A DNA stretch of 43,851 bases from Patescibacteria group bacterium (GTDB lineage Bacteria > Patescibacteriota > Minisyncoccia > Phycocordibacterales > JACZSL01), in assembly GCA_022574205.1 (NCBI GenBank), contig JACZSL010000006.1:1-43851 (forward strand), in the 5' to 3' direction. Positions 1-8,506 of the stretch are shown here, piece by piece. Within the stretch, counting starts at the first letter, position 1. The number at the start of each line of letters is the position of its first letter. The notes beneath the pieces were generated by a model. It worked only from the letters and a program-made list of their open reading frames with translations, searched no databases and had not been told where the DNA came from. The translations under genes and the position numbers were made by a program.

Positions 1-498
1 GTCAACAAGTTTGTAATACACAGACTGGTTCGTAACAAATATAGGATTGTCGTTGTACACCGTCTGTACCCAATTGATTGTTTCAATAACAAACTGATCT
101 ATAATTTTTGCCCACGCGTGCTGCAATGTGTGATCGAGCTCGTACTCTTTTTCACAAAGGAGTCGAAGATAATCCCGTGTTCGTTGTATGTCCTGATCTT
201 GAAGTTCTGAAAATTCAGCAGATTTTTGCATTGCTGTAGCTAATGAAATTAAGTTTCTGATGACCCATTCATCGTATACTGGCACCTTGCCCGTACGACT
301 TCCCAGCTTCCCAACCACAATGTTTACATTTCGAGGCTCTATATTAAGCCTTTCTATTGCACACGGATTGGGTGTTACGTGGTCAGCGTATACGCTGCTC
401 GGAAATAGTGTAATGATTACAGACGCACAAAGCAGAAGTCCGAGAACCAAAGAACCTTTTTGTATTCGTGCATTCATCATTATCTTTAAAGTGCTCAT
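1..498 (-). CDS. Secreted protein of unknown function (partial, 3' end outside window)
   Basis: Reading the minus strand from the ATG at 498 gives 166 codons without a stop before the window edge. The N-terminus has a short basic stretch, then a hydrophobic segment (about residues 15-33) ending near VYA-DHV, a plausible signal peptide with a cleavage site after VYA. The rest is soluble and partly helical. I do not recognise a family. Its ATG overlaps the stop of the upstream gene (TAATGA), so the two are translationally coupled. A start seven codons later (MNARIQ) is also possible. Both proteins are exported or membrane-anchored, so they probably act together at the envelope; that is inference. 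Confidence 0.7.
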   Translation of the reverse strand, partial: MSTLKIMMNARIQKGSLVLGLLLCASVIITLFPSSVYADHVTPNPCAIERLNIEPRNVNIVVGKLGSRTGKVPVYDEWVIRNLISLATAMQKSAEFSELQDQDIQRTRDYLRLLCEKEYELDHTLQHAWAKIIDQFVIETINWVQTVYNDNPIFVTNQSVYYKLVD

Positions 499-1343
499 TA
501 GTTTGAATCGCGATTAATATATTCTGCGATGGCAACAATTGATTGCGCCCGCTTGCTCCGGTAATTTACGTACGAAGATCCGGCAAGAAGGCCTTGTGCC
601 GGATTTTCTACGGTGGTTGTCAGGATTTCCTTGAGGGACAAGGACTCCTTATAGAAATTGTTTATGAGATCCAAATGCAGATCCACAATGTCTGTTGGTA
701 TTGTAAGAAGCGAAAGGTCTGCCGCGGCAAAGCGCAAATTCTTTTCGCGCCGCTTGATTGCCGCGAGCGCATTCGAATCTCCTGTCTCAACCCACTCCGA
801 GACGGCATCCATAACCTCACTTTCGTATACTTCTCCATACTGCACTGCAAGTACTGACGAAAGTGCGAACACATATTTGTTCCTAGCTTCTTGGGTCGAA
901 GGAACAATTTCTAGAGACTCTGCAAAATAAAGGTTCTCTTTTTGTGTAAAACGAGGTTCCGGAAGTCCTGTGATCGGTAAACTACCGCCGTTTGCCAACG
1001 CTGCGCCAGTCGCTCCGAGATAATTTAACGCCGAATCAGACACTTCTTTGTTTGGTAACGTTTTCCTGCTCGCATATTGCACACCGTCGGAGACGCCGTT
1101 GCGATCGGAATCAGGATTGTTTGGGTTAGTCCCGAAAAGACGTTCCTTCCAATCGCTCAAACCATCACCATCGGCATCTGGAAACACAAATCCAACTGAC
1201 ATTCGCGCGTTCTCTAGTAGATTACTAGCCACCGAACTTGTTTTCTCGCCACCCACACCTAGGGCAACAACCACCAGCACAATAACCGCCACGAGTACCG
1301 TAAAAATCACCCTTCTACTTGGAAGACGTTTAGTTTTTGCCAT
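498..1343 (-). CDS. Membrane-anchored protein with thrombospondin-3-like calcium-binding loop
   Basis: 281 residues. A basic N-terminus is followed by one strong membrane segment (about residues 12-30), with the rest probably outside the cell. Residues 56-87 hold two adjacent D-x-D-x-D/N-G loops (DADGDGLSDW, then DSDRNGVSDG), typical of thrombospondin type 3 or dockerin-like calcium sites common in CPR surface proteins. The C-terminal 180 residues are helical and unrecognised. The gene overlaps the next one downstream by TAATGA, so they form a coupled pair. It diverges from the peptidoglycan-binding gene at 1434, with about 90 bp between them. The function is unknown; calcium binding follows from the motif only. 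Confidence 0.8.
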   Translation of the reverse strand: MAKTKRLPSRRVIFTVLVAVIVLVVVALGVGGEKTSSVASNLLENARMSVGFVFPDADGDGLSDWKERLFGTNPNNPDSDRNGVSDGVQYASRKTLPNKEVSDSALNYLGATGAALANGGSLPITGLPEPRFTQKENLYFAESLEIVPSTQEARNKYVFALSSVLAVQYGEVYESEVMDAVSEWVETGDSNALAAIKRREKNLRFAAADLSLLTIPTDIVDLHLDLINNFYKESLSLKEILTTTVENPAQGLLAGSSYVNYRSKRAQSIVAIAEYINRDSN

Positions 1344-1433
1344 ATTATGTAAGTAAATTATATCAAACAGGTGGCTCTATACCCACAGCAAGCGTGTTGA
1401 TACAGGATTGCGTGATATACTAAAAATACTTTC

Positions 1434-2927
1434 ATGTATATAATGCCCAACGGCAACAGACTACACAAACACACAACCATCGCAAAATTACTCCTTGCAG
1501 TGATCGCAGTATTTGTGTTTGTCCTCTACATTCAACCGCCCTTGCTGACAATGGCTGACACAGACACATTTATAACAAATCTACGTCTCGGAGACAGAGG
1601 AGAAAGCGTAATGCGCCTTCAGATAGCCCTAAACGCCGACCCACAAACCAGAGTCGCGAGCTCTGGCTCCGGCTCACCAGGGCTTGAAACTACATATTTT
1701 GGACTACTTACGAAGGCCGCTGTCGTAAAGTTTCAGAATGTTTATTATACGGAAGTACTCGCCCCCGTAGGCCTCACTAACGGCACAGGCTTTTTCGGAC
1801 CTTCCTCAAGGGCTAAAATGAACGCGCTTACAAACACCACCGCACAATCTACAACCGCAGACACTCCAAGCACCGCAACAGAAGATACTCTCACCACAAA
1901 CATTATATTTAATATAAATCTTACCGTCGGAGACAACAGCCAAGAAGTAAAAAAACTTCAAAAGGTACTAAACACTGATTCTAGAACACGAATCGCAAAC
2001 TCTGGCCTCGGCTCACTCGGCCTTGAGACCACATATTTTGGCACCCTAACTGCAAACGCAGTTGCTAGATTCCAAGAACTATACGCGTCAGAAATTCTCA
2101 CGCCTGTCGGACTTTCACGCGGAAGCGGGTATTTTGGCCCGTCAACGAGGGCTAAAATGAATGCGCTGTCAAAGACTGGTGTGCAATCTACAACAGAAGA
2201 CATCACTACTCTAAATTACGGCTCGATTACTGAAAATTTTGATAGTGGAGAAAGTTTAGACCTCAGCGGACTAACTGGAGTAAATTCGGATGAAATTCTA
2301 GACACCCTCACGGTTGGTGGCACAGAACCTGACGTTCTCACATCGATACCTGTTTACGAAACCTCTAATGACTTTTCAGTCGGAAGGGCTAGTTCGTATG
2401 CAGGTAGTCCCGGAGAAGCTATAACAATAGACGGTATCAAGCTCACAAATGGTACAAAAATTAATTTTGGAGACACTCACTCTGTAACAGGTACGGCAAC
2501 TTTGGATGGTGAATCATTAACATTCAAGGTACCCGACATTACCAAAGGTCCTTACTTTCTAACGTTTACTAGCGGTTCCGGAGAAGAGGCACTCAGAATA
2601 ATGGACTTCGTTATCACGGTTGAAAACGCGACAGCTCCTGAAATTTTCTCAATTTCACCGGCAATCGGACCAAATGGAAGTCAAATCACTATTTATGGTT
2701 CTGGATTTACACTCACAAATAATCAGGTGGAATTCGGACAAAATATTGTAACCGGGATTCCGTCTCCGGACGGCAAGTCTATTGTTGTAAACGTTACCCC
2801 TAATATTGGTTTGCCGGACGCAAGTGCGATTCCCGGACTCGATTATGCAGAGTGGCCGGTCTTTATCTATATTGCAAACGCGAATGGCCGAACTGAAAGG
2901 CCAAGTGTTTTTGTGATTAAAAATTAA
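1434..2927 (+). CDS. Secreted protein with two peptidoglycan-binding domains and IPT/TIG-like domains
   Basis: 497 residues. A membrane or signal segment (about 20-40) is followed by two copies of a PG_binding_1-like unit (about 45-130 and 160-245). Each copy has the pattern LxxGDxGxxVxxLQxxLN and a conserved ending FGPSxRAKMNAL. The copies are close enough to be a recent internal duplication. After a linker, the C-terminal half (about 310-497) reads as IPT/TIG-like immunoglobulin folds (SPAIGPNGSQITIYGSGF is typical). The protein probably binds the cell wall and displays a beta-rich arm. A TATACT box at 1416-1421 lies only about 12 bp before the ATG, and there is no clear Shine-Dalgarno, so the mRNA may have almost no leader. 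An alternative ATG lies at 1443. The next gene follows after 11 bp. Confidence 0.85.
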   Translation: MYIMPNGNRLHKHTTIAKLLLAVIAVFVFVLYIQPPLLTMADTDTFITNLRLGDRGESVMRLQIALNADPQTRVASSGSGSPGLETTYFGLLTKAAVVKFQNVYYTEVLAPVGLTNGTGFFGPSSRAKMNALTNTTAQSTTADTPSTATEDTLTTNIIFNINLTVGDNSQEVKKLQKVLNTDSRTRIANSGLGSLGLETTYFGTLTANAVARFQELYASEILTPVGLSRGSGYFGPSTRAKMNALSKTGVQSTTEDITTLNYGSITENFDSGESLDLSGLTGVNSDEILDTLTVGGTEPDVLTSIPVYETSNDFSVGRASSYAGSPGEAITIDGIKLTNGTKINFGDTHSVTGTATLDGESLTFKVPDITKGPYFLTFTSGSGEEALRIMDFVITVENATAPEIFSISPAIGPNGSQITIYGSGFTLTNNQVEFGQNIVTGIPSPDGKSIVVNVTPNIGLPDASAIPGLDYAEWPVFIYIANANGRTERPSVFVIKN

Positions 2928-2938
2928 AAACGAGCATA

Positions 2939-5440
2939 ATGCACACTTTCTTCACACAAAAAAGAATAGTCACAGTGATTCTGCTCTCTCTAATGGTGCT
3001 ATTTTTACTTTTTATTCCGCAAATATCTAAATCCCAATCTGAACCTATCTTTTCTGAGGATTTTGAAATTGAGTTACTTGATAATTTTCAACAAGCTATA
3101 GGTCAGGACGCATACACTGCTTTGATAGCGAAAACTGGCATTCGAAGGGTGTATAATCTTTTGTTACAAACCGGAATTAACCTTGCCGCACAGTTAATTG
3201 AACGATCCGGTCCTATAACTGTCGGAAGTTTTATAAACGACACTGGCGTTAACAACACAGCATCGCTTGTAATAAACAACGGAAGTTTTGCTTTAGGGGA
3301 TTTTCTTAATAACACAGGTGCGAGCAACGTGAGTAATTTAATAAATTCTACAAGCGTCTTGGAAGTTAGCAGTTTATTAAGCCAGATAGGGAGCACAGAA
3401 CTTAGTATTATTATTAATAATTCTGGCGCGAGCGCTTTCGGTAATTTCATAAACGATGTTGGATTCGACAATGTAATGGGGATATTTGATAATATCGGCC
3501 CATCAAATTTTACCGAGTTAATAACTGGTTCTGGCGCGAGCGCTTTAGGGAGCCTTATTAGCGACATTGGACTCAACCAATTCAATAGCCTTTTACTTTC
3601 TGTGGGCCCAACAAACCTTACAACACTACTTGAATCCTCTGGAGGGTCTGCAATAGCTGAGCTCTTAGGCGACATTGGTTTAAATGATTTTAACACATTA
3701 TTCAGACAGGTCGGTGCGGAAAATTTAAGCTCTCTCATAAACGATATTGGTGTGGGCACACTTTCAGGTTTGGTTGCAGATTTAGGTATAGGACAAGTTA
3801 ACACACTTTTAAATGATATTGGCTCAACAAACTTTACAAGACTCGTTAATGATTTGGGTGGGGGTGCTCTTTCAGGGCTTATAACTTCTGCTGGATTGGG
3901 AAACATACAAACTCTCATTGGCGACATGGGGTTTGATAACTTTAGACAACTCACAAACAACATAGGAGTTGGAGCATTAGGAAATTTATTTTCTGATGTT
4001 GGAATAGTAAACATAAATGCTCTTATTGGTGACTTAGGAGTAGGAGATTTGTCTGCTCTTATTAATGACATCGGTGTCGGTTCTTTAGAAAATATTTTAA
4101 ATACCGCAGGACTTGATTCGCTTCTTACAACAATAACTGACTTTGGATTAGGGGAGGTGGGAAATATTTTAGGAACAATAAACATTCCAAGCGTGGACGC
4201 CCTCATAGCAAATATTGGCCAAGGAAGTTTTGACTCTCTTATTGCGAGCATGGGTCTTGGGGGTGTAGAAAATTTACTAGAAACGGTTGGTGCAAACGGG
4301 GTTACAGACTTGGTGAATAGTCTGGGCGTTAATGGACTTAACGATCTTGTGGGTGGGATTGGAGTTGGACAATTAGGAAGTCTGCTCGCTAGTCTTGGGG
4401 GTGGGACAGTAACACTTACTACGTTAATAGATAACTACGGAGTGTTAGATATTGTTGATTTTGTAAACGATGTTAATCTTGGAAGTTTTGCAAATCTTGT
4501 TAATGAACTTGGTCTTACAGGTTTTCAAACTTTAGTAAGTGATTTAGGATTACAAAACTTTCAAAATCTCGTAGACGGTATTGGTGCGGGAGATTTTACA
4601 AATTTAGTTAGCCAATTGGGTCTTCCAGAATTTCAAACACTCATAGATAATTTAGGTTTGCAAAGCATACAAAATATTATTGATAATATAGGGGCTGGAG
4701 ACCTCATAACTCTGGTAGAAGAATTTGGTATCGAAGAATTTTCCAACTTTGTAAATAATATTGGAGTGGCAGATTTTAGCGCACTCGCAGACCAACTCGG
4801 CGTTGGTGACTTACTCAACCTTCTTGATGGCGGTATGACCACACAGGAGCTGGCAACTCTTATAAATAACGTTGGCTTGGGTGAAGTTCTTGGATTTTTG
4901 GGGAGTGACGACATAGGATCAATTCTTGGATTAATTGATGGTATTGGTATAGACAATGTTACAACTTTAATACAAGACTATGGTGGAGAAGTTCTAAACA
5001 CTCTTCTCGACTCTGTAGGCGTAGGAGAAATCACAGAATTTTTTGACTTAAATGGCTTAGGGGCGCTTGGAGATATATTAAGTGGCAATATTAGTGTTGA
5101 CACTATTGCATCTCTCTTTGGTTTTGGATCAAACAGGGGTTCAACACCTTTTGGTGGAACAATTATTGGTCCATTTGTTCCATGTACCTGTAGCTTTAAT
5201 GGATTTATTGTCGGATCTGTTGTGCCTACTCCTGGGGGTATCGCAGCTCCGGTCCTATTCTACAACTTTTTCCAATCGCGTCTTTTTCCAAACTTCAGAC
5301 CGCGCGCAGGTAGGTTAACATTAGGACTTCACGACAGTAGGCCAGGCCTTAGCTGTCGAATTGTTATTGTACCTCCCCCGTTTCTCGTTTGCATCCCTTT
5401 TCCATATGCAGCAACAATCAACATTATTGGAACAAACTAA
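2939..5440 (+). CDS. Large secreted 12-residue-repeat protein
   Basis: 833 residues. An N-terminal signal segment (about 8-30) is followed by about 55 tandem copies of a 12-residue unit (residues 62-724) and a distinct C-terminal domain of about 100 residues with four cysteines (two in CTC, two later) and many prolines. The repeat consensus is L-[IV]-x-[DN]-[IL]-G-[VL]-G-x-[LF]-x-x. The spacing is strict, with only one or two small insertions. The regular hydrophobic positions and invariant glycine suggest an elongated solenoid. I know no named family with this signature. It sits 11 bp after the peptidoglycan-binding protein gene, so the two are probably co-transcribed and may form a surface structure together. 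Its stop abuts the stop of the convergent rsmA with no spacer. Confidence 0.85.
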   Translation: MHTFFTQKRIVTVILLSLMVLFLLFIPQISKSQSEPIFSEDFEIELLDNFQQAIGQDAYTALIAKTGIRRVYNLLLQTGINLAAQLIERSGPITVGSFINDTGVNNTASLVINNGSFALGDFLNNTGASNVSNLINSTSVLEVSSLLSQIGSTELSIIINNSGASAFGNFINDVGFDNVMGIFDNIGPSNFTELITGSGASALGSLISDIGLNQFNSLLLSVGPTNLTTLLESSGGSAIAELLGDIGLNDFNTLFRQVGAENLSSLINDIGVGTLSGLVADLGIGQVNTLLNDIGSTNFTRLVNDLGGGALSGLITSAGLGNIQTLIGDMGFDNFRQLTNNIGVGALGNLFSDVGIVNINALIGDLGVGDLSALINDIGVGSLENILNTAGLDSLLTTITDFGLGEVGNILGTINIPSVDALIANIGQGSFDSLIASMGLGGVENLLETVGANGVTDLVNSLGVNGLNDLVGGIGVGQLGSLLASLGGGTVTLTTLIDNYGVLDIVDFVNDVNLGSFANLVNELGLTGFQTLVSDLGLQNFQNLVDGIGAGDFTNLVSQLGLPEFQTLIDNLGLQSIQNIIDNIGAGDLITLVEEFGIEEFSNFVNNIGVADFSALADQLGVGDLLNLLDGGMTTQELATLINNVGLGEVLGFLGSDDIGSILGLIDGIGIDNVTTLIQDYGGEVLNTLLDSVGVGEITEFFDLNGLGALGDILSGNISVDTIASLFGFGSNRGSTPFGGTIIGPFVPCTCSFNGFIVGSVVPTPGGIAAPVLFYNFFQSRLFPNFRPRAGRLTLGLHDSRPGLSCRIVIVPPPFLVCIPFPYAATINIIGTN
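3122..5110 (+). repeat. About 55 tandem 36-bp coding repeats (12 residues each)
   Basis: In-frame period of 36 bp. Typical units are LINDIGVGTLSG, LVADLGIGQVNT, LIGDLGVGDLSA and LVNELGLTGFQT. The DNA units are diverged while the protein pattern holds, so this is an old array under selection, not a recent expansion. Around residues 500-580 a 36-residue higher-order unit shows (…GLQNFQN / …GAGDFTN / …GLPEFQT, then again). Small irregularities occur at about units 36 and 48. Confidence 0.85.
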
Positions 5441-6235
5441 CTAACGCGAAACGACCTTAACAAGACATAACCAATCGTTAATGGTTAAATTCTCCGCTCG
5501 CGCGCCGAAGTCTATATTAAGGGCTTCAAACACTTCATCCACATTCTTATAATGCGGACGAAGGTTACCCAATAATTTTTTTCGTTTATGTCTAAATCCC
5601 AAACGAACAAGAACAAAAAAATTTTCTTCAGTTACACTTCCTCTAAAAAACTTCTTTGAAATATTTTCTATTTTCAAAACTGCCGAATCAACTTTTGGCA
5701 CCGGTTTAAAATAACGTTTCGAAACTTTCCGCACAACACTCGGTTTGCCGTAGGCCTTAACACTTATTGAGAGAATGCTTTCTTTTTTATCATGCGCAAG
5801 AATCCTCGAAGCAATTTCTTTTTGTACCATGAGTATCATTCGACTCGGCTGATTCACGTCCGTCAACATTTTTCTTAAAAACACCCCGGTAATATAATAC
5901 GGAATATTTGCAACAACGACATATTTTTTTGGCAAAGTTACTTTTAAGTCAAGACCAAGTGCGTCCCCATGTATAAGTTTTAATTTTCCTTTTTGAATCT
6001 CCTCTTTAAATTTTTTCTTAAGAAGTGGAATAAGCAAATCATCTTTTTCTATTGCGTAAACCTTCAAAGACTCTTCCAAAAGAGCTTTGGTTAAAATTCC
6101 TTTGCCTGGACCAACTTCTAGAACAGTATCATTTTTTTTAAGTTCAGCAGCCCCAACCATGTCTTTAATGACAACTTTTGATGTGAGATAATTCTGCCCC
6201 AATGATTTTTTTGTACGACGTATTCTATTCATCAT
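5441..6235 (-). CDS. rsmA: 16S rRNA (adenine(1518)-N6/adenine(1519)-N6)-dimethyltransferase RsmA/KsgA
   Basis: 264 residues, close to the usual length of about 270. It dimethylates two adjacent adenines in the 3' terminal hairpin of 16S rRNA during small-subunit assembly. Visible motifs are the N-terminal KKSLGQNYL, the SAM-binding EVGPGKGILT (about residue 40), the acidic GDAL, and the catalytic NIPYYI (family form N-[IL]-P-Y). A lysine-rich C-terminal domain follows. The ATG at 6235 lies 11 bp inside the end of uvrD, so the two are translationally coupled; MM gives an alternative start 3 bp later. It converges with the repeat protein gene with no spacer. Confidence 0.95.
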   Translation of the reverse strand: MMNRIRRTKKSLGQNYLTSKVVIKDMVGAAELKKNDTVLEVGPGKGILTKALLEESLKVYAIEKDDLLIPLLKKKFKEEIQKGKLKLIHGDALGLDLKVTLPKKYVVVANIPYYITGVFLRKMLTDVNQPSRMILMVQKEIASRILAHDKKESILSISVKAYGKPSVVRKVSKRYFKPVPKVDSAVLKIENISKKFFRGSVTEENFFVLVRLGFRHKRKKLLGNLRPHYKNVDEVFEALNIDFGARAENLTINDWLCLVKVVSR

Positions 6236-8174
6236 CCAAATCTAAATAAATTACCTTTTCACGCTCCACCGCTTCGTTTTCAAGTACGAGCAATTCTTCT
6301 GGTATGTCGCCTATAAACTCCGACTGCACATTAATTCTACGCGCACCGAAAACATTTCGCACGGATGCATACGATAGATATATTTTTTTACGAGCGCGTG
6401 TTAACGCAACATAAAACAATCGCCGCTCCTCCTCCTCGTCACGTCGAGTTGAGCTTCCCGAGAGACCCTCAAACATTTCGTGTGGAAAGAGTCCGTCTTC
6501 AAGACCGGTAATAAATACGTAATCAAACTCAAGCCCCTTGGCGGCGTGAACTGTCATTAGCTTTACACTGTTTGTGTTTTCAATAAGAGTGTCCTGGTCA
6601 GTAGCTAGGGCGGCGTCGGTCAATAACTTTTCAACTCCCTCTAACGGCGTATCTCTACCATATTTGGCAGCAAGAGCAATCAACTCCTGAATGTTCAAAA
6701 GGCGCTCTTGCCCCTCCTCACCGCCATCCCTCAAATGCTTCTTAAGTCCAGATTCCTTGAGAATAAACCGCAGGGTTTCAGAAGGAGCCTGATTTAAAAC
6801 CATATTTTGGATATTCGATAAAAGTGCTCGAAAATCTCCAATGCGCTTTTGCATAGCGGCTGTACACTCGCTTTCACGCCCAGAGACCATTCGTAGAAGT
6901 GTGATTTTTCCGATACCACGCGGAGGAACGTTTATAACGCGCTTCAAATCAGCAACAGATTCTGGGTTGAGGGCGAGGCGCAAAAATGACAAAACATCTT
7001 TAACTTCCTTGCGGTCAAAAAAGCGCACACCGAGAACTTGATAAGGAATACCACAGTCGAGAAAAAACTCTTCAATGACACGAGATTGAAAATTTACACG
7101 ATACAAAACCGCGATTTCTCGTGGTGGAACTTTTCTATTAATGAGCTCTCCAGACTTTTCAGTAACAAAACGTGCCTCATCGGCCTCGTCACACCCTTTA
7201 AAAAGGGAAATTTTTTCACCAATCTCTCCATTCGTAAACAAATGCTTTTTTGGACGGTTAGCATTCTTTTCGATAACTGAATTAGATGCGTCGAGAATAT
7301 TTTTTGTAGAACGATAATTTTCTTCGAGCATAATTATTTTTGTGTTTGGGTACTTATGTTCAAAGTCGAGGAGGTTTGATATGTCTGCCCCCCGCCATGT
7401 ATAAATTGTCTGATCAATATCTCCAACAACGCATATGTTGCCGTGCTTGTTTGCCAATAAATGGGTAAGCTTGTTTTGTACCCCATTAGTATCTTGATAT
7501 TCGTCGACGCTCAAATATTTCCACATGTTTTGATATTTTTTAAGAATGCTTTTATTTTGCTCCAACAATTCCACAGTTTTTATAAGAAGGTCATCAAAAT
7601 CAAGAGCTTTTTCATCGTGAAGAGCCTTTTCATATTTCTCCCACACCAAAGACACAACACGGGGATAAAATTCGCTCGCATGCGCGCTCTGGTATTCTAC
7701 TCTCCCCACAGCATTCCCTTTTTGTCTCGATATTGAGCCAAGAATTTTTTTCGGTTCGAATTGTTCGAGACTATAACCAACCTCCTTCAAAGCCGCCTTA
7801 ACAAGACGCACTGAATCACTTCTGTCAAAAATAGAGAAATGACGAGGAATGCCTACAGTGCGAAAGTTTTCACGTAATATGTATACGCCAAGTGAGTGAA
7901 ATGTAGCTATAAACGGTTCGCTAGACGTGCGAGTCGGACGATTAATCTCTAGATTTTTCTCAAGTAAACAAAGAACACGCCCACGCATTTCCTTCGCCGC
8001 CTTATTTGTGAATGTGACCGCTAAAATTTCCTCCGGTGCCACACCACTTTGTATCAAATGGAGTATTCTCTCGGTAATTACCCGTGTTTTACCGGCCCCA
8101 GCCCCGGCAATGACAAGGAGAGCCCCTTCCGTGTGGCAAACTGCCTCTTTTTGTTGTGTATTTAGTGCGTCCAT
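6225..8174 (-). CDS. uvrD: UvrD/PcrA-type superfamily 1 DNA helicase
   Basis: 649 residues from the ATG at 8174, which has a G-rich CGGGGA just upstream. An open frame extends 47 codons further upstream but lacks helicase similarity there. ATP-driven 3'-5' DNA unwinding in repair and replication restart is expected. Motifs in order are the Q motif (LNTQQKEAV), Walker A AGAGAGKT (about 24-31), motif II DEYQDTN, motif III GDIDQTIYTWRGA, motif IV ENYRST, motif V TVHAAKGLEF and motif VI YVALTRARKK. The length fits a compact PcrA/UvrD. rsmA overlaps its 3' end in one operon. It diverges from the M23 peptidase gene. Confidence 0.95.
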   Translation of the reverse strand: MDALNTQQKEAVCHTEGALLVIAGAGAGKTRVITERILHLIQSGVAPEEILAVTFTNKAAKEMRGRVLCLLEKNLEINRPTRTSSEPFIATFHSLGVYILRENFRTVGIPRHFSIFDRSDSVRLVKAALKEVGYSLEQFEPKKILGSISRQKGNAVGRVEYQSAHASEFYPRVVSLVWEKYEKALHDEKALDFDDLLIKTVELLEQNKSILKKYQNMWKYLSVDEYQDTNGVQNKLTHLLANKHGNICVVGDIDQTIYTWRGADISNLLDFEHKYPNTKIIMLEENYRSTKNILDASNSVIEKNANRPKKHLFTNGEIGEKISLFKGCDEADEARFVTEKSGELINRKVPPREIAVLYRVNFQSRVIEEFFLDCGIPYQVLGVRFFDRKEVKDVLSFLRLALNPESVADLKRVINVPPRGIGKITLLRMVSGRESECTAAMQKRIGDFRALLSNIQNMVLNQAPSETLRFILKESGLKKHLRDGGEEGQERLLNIQELIALAAKYGRDTPLEGVEKLLTDAALATDQDTLIENTNSVKLMTVHAAKGLEFDYVFITGLEDGLFPHEMFEGLSGSSTRRDEEEERRLFYVALTRARKKIYLSYASVRNVFGARRINVQSEFIGDIPEELLVLENEAVEREKVIYLDLDDE

Positions 8175-8502
8175 TCCCCGTTTTTTGTAAACTATTTTAC
8201 TGGCACCAAGTATATCATATAAACGACAGAAACGGCTTAAAATAAGACTTTCTTCCCAACACTGTGCCGAGCCGAGGTCATAAAATGCAAAGCTAAATAC
8301 TGTACACACGAGCAAAGTACTTACATTGACTTTTTATAATCCCTGCGCCATAGTAAATATATACTGACAAGCTAGGACTGTGTTCCAATTAACCCCTTGG
8401 GCTTATTGAAACACTCGGGAGTTTCCGCTTAACATATAACATTCGCTTATTAAACCTGTAGATTATGAGCCTGATCCCACAGGGAAGTGCTTCGGCAATC
8501 AG
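8175..8502 (+). other. Divergent intergenic region and M23 gene leader
   Basis: About 330 bp between uvrD and the M23 peptidase. A TTGACT at about 8328 followed by CATAGT with a 17-bp spacer is a possible plus-strand promoter. The last 40 bp fold into a hairpin whose outer arms are CCTGAT and ATCAGG, the second arm touching the GTG start at 8503. I compared it by eye with c-di-AMP, cobalamin, fluoride and guanidine riboswitch cores and found none. The rest shows nothing I can name. Confidence 0.4.
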
Positions 8503-8506
8503 GTGA
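8465..8506 (+). CDS. Possible 13-residue leader ORF overlapping the M23 start
   Basis: ATG at 8465 reads MSLIPQGSASAIR and stops at TGA (8504-8506). The stop overlaps the GTG start of the M23 gene as GTGA, the classic arrangement for translational coupling. There is no strong Shine-Dalgarno before it, and none well placed before the GTG, which makes re-initiation from this ORF a reasonable way to translate the peptidase. Purely sequence-based; it could be chance. Confidence 0.3.
   Translation: MSLIPQGSASAIR

Noticed and set aside
3103-4251. 382-residue minus-strand open frame opposite the repeat protein
   Set aside because: It is the antisense shadow of the 36-bp repeats: its own apparent repeats follow from the plus-strand code, and it has no start signals.
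6225-8315. Longer uvrD start at 8315
   Set aside because: The extra 47 residues have no helicase likeness and the ATG at 8174 has a G-rich site just upstream and begins at the Q motif.
8316-8502. c-di-AMP (ydaO) riboswitch upstream of a wall hydrolase
   Set aside because: The known association made it tempting, but the conserved core segments (GGGGAACC-like, CGTAAGCG end) are not present.
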